A stretch of 64,000 nt of DNA from contig PCAK01000036.1 in the NCBI GenBank assembly GCA_002730525.1, positions 62,001 to 126,000 of the forward strand, in the 5' to 3' direction. Below are positions 61,564 through 64,000 of the stretch, in pieces; the stretch's first letter is position 1, and every line of letters starts with the position of its first letter. This stretch comes from Acidobacteriota bacterium. GTDB taxonomy: Bacteria > Acidobacteriota > Vicinamibacteria > Vicinamibacterales > UBA823. The translations under genes were made by a program, and so were the position numbers. The notes under the pieces are model-generated. The model had not been told where the DNA came from, did no database searches, and worked only from the letters and a program-made list of their open reading frames with translations.

Positions 61564-62358
61564 ATGAAGGAACTCGCAACGCAGGTCCTGGCGGCGCGTT
61601 CCGGCACCCGTGACGGCTGGGGACGGATGTTCGGCGTGTCGGCTGGGGCGCACGTGGTCGGCATCATTCTCTTGCTGTTGTTCCCCGCCGATTGGGGGAT
61701 CCGAGCGGCGCCGGATGAGGGGCCCGTTATGACGATCAGCCTCGGTGGGCCGCCCGGACCGGACACGGGCGGGTTGACGCCACTTGGCGGCCGGCCGGTG
61801 CAGCAGATCGCGGAGCTACCGCCGGATCCAAGGCCCCGGGCGGTCAGGGTGCCGGCGCGCGAAGAGCCGGAGATGACCGTGCCTACGCCCGAGGCGCGGC
61901 GGCGGGAAGTCGAGAATCCGCCTGACGTGGAGTCGTCCCCGGAAGGCGCTCGGGGCCGAACGCGCGCCGAGGGCGATGAAATCCGATCCGGAGACGCGTT
62001 GGCCGAGACCGATGTGCAGGGGCTCGGGTTCGGTTTGTCGACCGGCGGGGCCGGAGGCACGGCCGGCTACCTCGACGTCGGGTCGTTCTGCTGTCCGGAG
62101 TACCTCACGACGATGCTCGACCTGATACGTCGCAACTGGAATCCCCGCCAGCAGGTCACCGGCGATTCGTGGGTGAAGTTCACGATTCGGCGCGATGGGC
62201 GCCTGGTCGAGGTCGAGGTCGAGCGGACGAGTGGTTACATCGCGCTCGACATGGCCGCCCAGCGTGCGCTTGCGATGACCGCGCAGCTACCCCCCTTGCC
62301 CAGCGCGTTCACGGAGGACTCGCTGACCGTTCACATGGACTTTCAGTATCGCCGCTAA
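61564..62358 (+). CDS. tolA: TolA/TonB-like energy transducer with C-terminal domain
   Basis: A 264-residue protein. One N-terminal hydrophobic segment (GAHVVGIILLLLFPA) is followed by a long Pro/Arg/Glu-rich stalk (residues 55-140) and a TonB/TolA-type C-terminal domain, seen in YLTTMLDLIRRNWNPRQQ, VKFTIRRDGRLVEVEV and LTVHMDFQYRR. TolA spans the periplasm from TolQR to Pal/TolB. The next gene starts at the base after its stop (TAAATG). Confidence 0.85.
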   Translation: MKELATQVLAARSGTRDGWGRMFGVSAGAHVVGIILLLLFPADWGIRAAPDEGPVMTISLGGPPGPDTGGLTPLGGRPVQQIAELPPDPRPRAVRVPAREEPEMTVPTPEARRREVENPPDVESSPEGARGRTRAEGDEIRSGDALAETDVQGLGFGLSTGGAGGTAGYLDVGSFCCPEYLTTMLDLIRRNWNPRQQVTGDSWVKFTIRRDGRLVEVEVERTSGYIALDMAAQRALAMTAQLPPLPSAFTEDSLTVHMDFQYRR

Positions 62359-63741
62359 ATGACTCAGAAGCTGCACACATTCGGACCGCTTCTCCTCGCG
62401 CTCGGATACTTCACGCTGCAGGCGCCCGCGCCACAGACGCCCGCGCCGCCCCAGCAGGCCGCGCCGGCGCAGCCGTCCGAGCTCAGCCTCATTCTCGGAG
62501 AGAGCGTCGGCACGCAGCCCCGCTTCGCCGTGCCCGACTTCGCCGCGCTGTCGGACGACGCCGAGACGGCCGAGATCGCCCGAACGCTCGCGCAGGTCCT
62601 GTGGGACGACCTGGACTTCGAGCGCGAGTTCTACATGATCCCGAGGGACACCTACGAGACGATTCCCCCGGCGACGTCGATGACCGACGTGCCGTTCGAG
62701 GCATGGCGCGAGATCGGAGCGGACGGCGTACTCGTTGGTACGGTTCAGAAGACCGGCGAGATGGTCCAGGTGCGAGTCCGTCTGTTCAACGTGCGCGGGC
62801 AGAATTCGGTGTTCGGCCGTGAGTACACGGGGTCGGTGGATAACCCGCGTCTCTATGCCCACACGATCGCCGACGAAGTCCACCAGAATCAGCGTGGTCT
62901 GCGCGGCGTGGCGCGCACGAAGCTGACCTTTGCGTCCGATCGCAATGGCGAGCGGATTGTCGGCCCGGTCGACAACCGGACGATCAAGGAGGTCTACATG
63001 GCCGACTACGACGGCGGAAATCAGCGCCGCGTGACGGTGAACCGCTCCTTGAACATCACGCCGGCCTGGTCGGCCGACGGCCGGGCCATTGCCTACACTT
63101 CGTACCGGCGGGGCTTTCCCGACGTCTTCGTCTCGTTCATCTACGAGGGGCGGCTCGAGACGCCGGCCGCCGGTACCCCCGACGAACAGAACTGGTTACC
63201 GGCGTGGTCGCCGGACGGCCGGCGGATCGCGTTCACGTCGAATCGCGACGGCAATCCCGAGCTGTACGTCATCGACGCGGGCGGCAGCAACCTCCGTCGC
63301 CTGACCAACAATCCCGCCATCGACACGAGCCCGACATGGTCGCCGGCGGGGACGCAGCTGGCATTCACGTCGGATCGTTCGGGCCGACCCCAGATCTACG
63401 TGATCGGCGTCGACGGCACGGGCATTCGCCGAATGACCTTCGAGTCGTATTGCGACCGCCCGACGTGGTCACCGGCGCCGTTCAACGAGATCGCATATTC
63501 TTCACGTACGGGCCCCGGTCACGATATCAAGATTCTCGAACTGGCGACCGGTGCCGTCCGCCAGTTGACGTTCGGTATCGGCACGAACGAGAGCCCGGCG
63601 TATGCGCCGAACGGCCGCCATCTGGCCTTTACGTCGACGCGCTCTGGGGACAAGCAGATCTACACGATGGCGCGAGATGGCCGAAATCTCCGTCGCGTCA
63701 CTCGTGCCGGCAACAACGAGATGGCGAACTGGTCCTATTGA
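62359..63741 (+). CDS. tolB: Tol-Pal system protein TolB
   Basis: A 460-residue periplasmic beta-propeller protein. The N-terminal D1 domain has ALSDDAETAEIARTLAQVLWDDL and DGVLVGTVQKTGEMVQVRVRLF. Propeller repeats (TPAWSADGRAIAYTSY, LPAWSPDGRRIAFTSN, TSPTWSPAGTQLAFTSD, ESPAYAPNGRHLAFTST) follow. ATG 62359 abuts the tolA stop. It interacts with Pal and the outer membrane in the cell-envelope constriction machinery. Confidence 0.93.
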   Translation: MTQKLHTFGPLLLALGYFTLQAPAPQTPAPPQQAAPAQPSELSLILGESVGTQPRFAVPDFAALSDDAETAEIARTLAQVLWDDLDFEREFYMIPRDTYETIPPATSMTDVPFEAWREIGADGVLVGTVQKTGEMVQVRVRLFNVRGQNSVFGREYTGSVDNPRLYAHTIADEVHQNQRGLRGVARTKLTFASDRNGERIVGPVDNRTIKEVYMADYDGGNQRRVTVNRSLNITPAWSADGRAIAYTSYRRGFPDVFVSFIYEGRLETPAAGTPDEQNWLPAWSPDGRRIAFTSNRDGNPELYVIDAGGSNLRRLTNNPAIDTSPTWSPAGTQLAFTSDRSGRPQIYVIGVDGTGIRRMTFESYCDRPTWSPAPFNEIAYSSRTGPGHDIKILELATGAVRQLTFGIGTNESPAYAPNGRHLAFTSTRSGDKQIYTMARDGRNLRRVTRAGNNEMANWSY

Positions 63742-63786
63742 CGACTGACTGAGCAGATGTTGGAACGATTCTGGCAAAGGTGTGGA

Positions 63787-64000
63787 ATGAAGAGTATCGC
63801 CATGCAGACACGAACGATCACTCGACGCTTTGCGCTTCCGGTAGCTCTTGTGGGCATCCTGGCTTCCGCGGCGTGCGGTGGGAATCCGCCGCCGGCGTCG
63901 CGCCCTGCCCCGCCTCCTCCGCCCCCGCCGACGGCTCCGCCGCCGGTCGCGGCGCCGGAGCCCGCCCCTGTTCGCGATCCGATTCCGGTGCCGCCGGAGC
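63787..64000 (+). CDS. pal: Peptidoglycan-associated lipoprotein Pal (3' partial)
   Basis: The window ends inside this gene; 71 codons are visible from ATG 63787. The N-terminus has a lipoprotein signal with the lipobox LASAAC, then a Pro-rich linker (PPPPTAPPPVAAPEPAP). The OmpA-like domain lies beyond base 64000. Position after tolQRAB fixes the identity as pal. The long Pro/Ala-rich linker is typical of Vicinamibacteria-like Pal proteins (inference). Confidence 0.85.
   Translation, partial: MKSIAMQTRTITRRFALPVALVGILASAACGGNPPPASRPAPPPPPPPTAPPPVAAPEPAPVRDPIPVPPE

Overview
The window is a high-GC bacterial chromosome segment, densely coded on both strands. A complete Tol-Pal gene order, a fused LptF/LptG permease and many Tat or lipoprotein signals point to a diderm. 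The mix of secreted S9 peptidase, ThuA, DUF1080, GMC oxidoreductase plus gluconate-2-dehydrogenase-subunit-3 pairs, Gfo/Idh/MocA with a TIM-barrel isomerase, and several glycosylasparaginases resembles environmental Acidobacteriota (Vicinamibacteria-like). That placement is inference from gene content; no rRNA or tRNA gene is visible to confirm it.

Layout. 1-2566: end of aspartate kinase, aspartate-semialdehyde dehydrogenase and a D-2-hydroxyacid dehydrogenase. 2604-4663 (-): two small exported proteins (cupin, cyclophilin) and a DMT-type transporter. 4749-14154 (+): a long cluster with a SIS-domain sugar-phosphate protein, two PfkB kinases, a complete tripartite tricarboxylate transporter (TctC-TctB-TctA), a Tat-exported glycosylasparaginase, a Gfo/Idh/MocA oxidoreductase and a sugar isomerase. 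14160-17150: a visibly lower-GC island with an anchored HExxH protein, a 56-residue orphan ORF and minus-strand remnants (Sel1-repeat tail, IS3-type transposase start). 17291-20304: secreted S9 peptidase and SMP-30-like protein. 20352-22630 (-): first GMC dehydrogenase pair. 22758-27045 (+): ThuA, DUF1080, a nucleoside-permease-like MFS protein and a choline-transporter-like Na+ symporter. 27033-33959 (-): a five-gene operon with an FAD amine-oxidase-like enzyme, a divergent GH89-like protein, a glycosylasparaginase and a second GMC pair. 34260-38356: ilvA and thrC convergent, and an exported unknown. 38523-43696 (+): a small-molecule kinase-like protein, a lipoprotein alpha/beta hydrolase and two tandem glycosylasparaginases. 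43800-47925: cupin, then a minus-strand SDR, aminotransferase, NAD-binding protein and tRNA-binding protein. 48074-64000: housekeeping genes (xerD, metK, PHP hydrolase, lptFG fusion, parAB with a candidate parS, DUF151, miaB, recN, tolQRAB-pal).

The most interesting theme is glycoconjugate breakdown. Four Tat-signalled glycosylasparaginase homologues lie in three loci. One is in an operon with a GH89-like alpha-N-acetylglucosaminidase fold and a GMC dehydrogenase that carries a four-Cys motif; another is beside a SIS/PfkB/tripartite-transporter set. Together they suggest export of enzymes that cleave GlcNAc-Asn type linkages, followed by periplasmic oxidation and uptake. This is an inference from context and motifs, not a demonstrated pathway.
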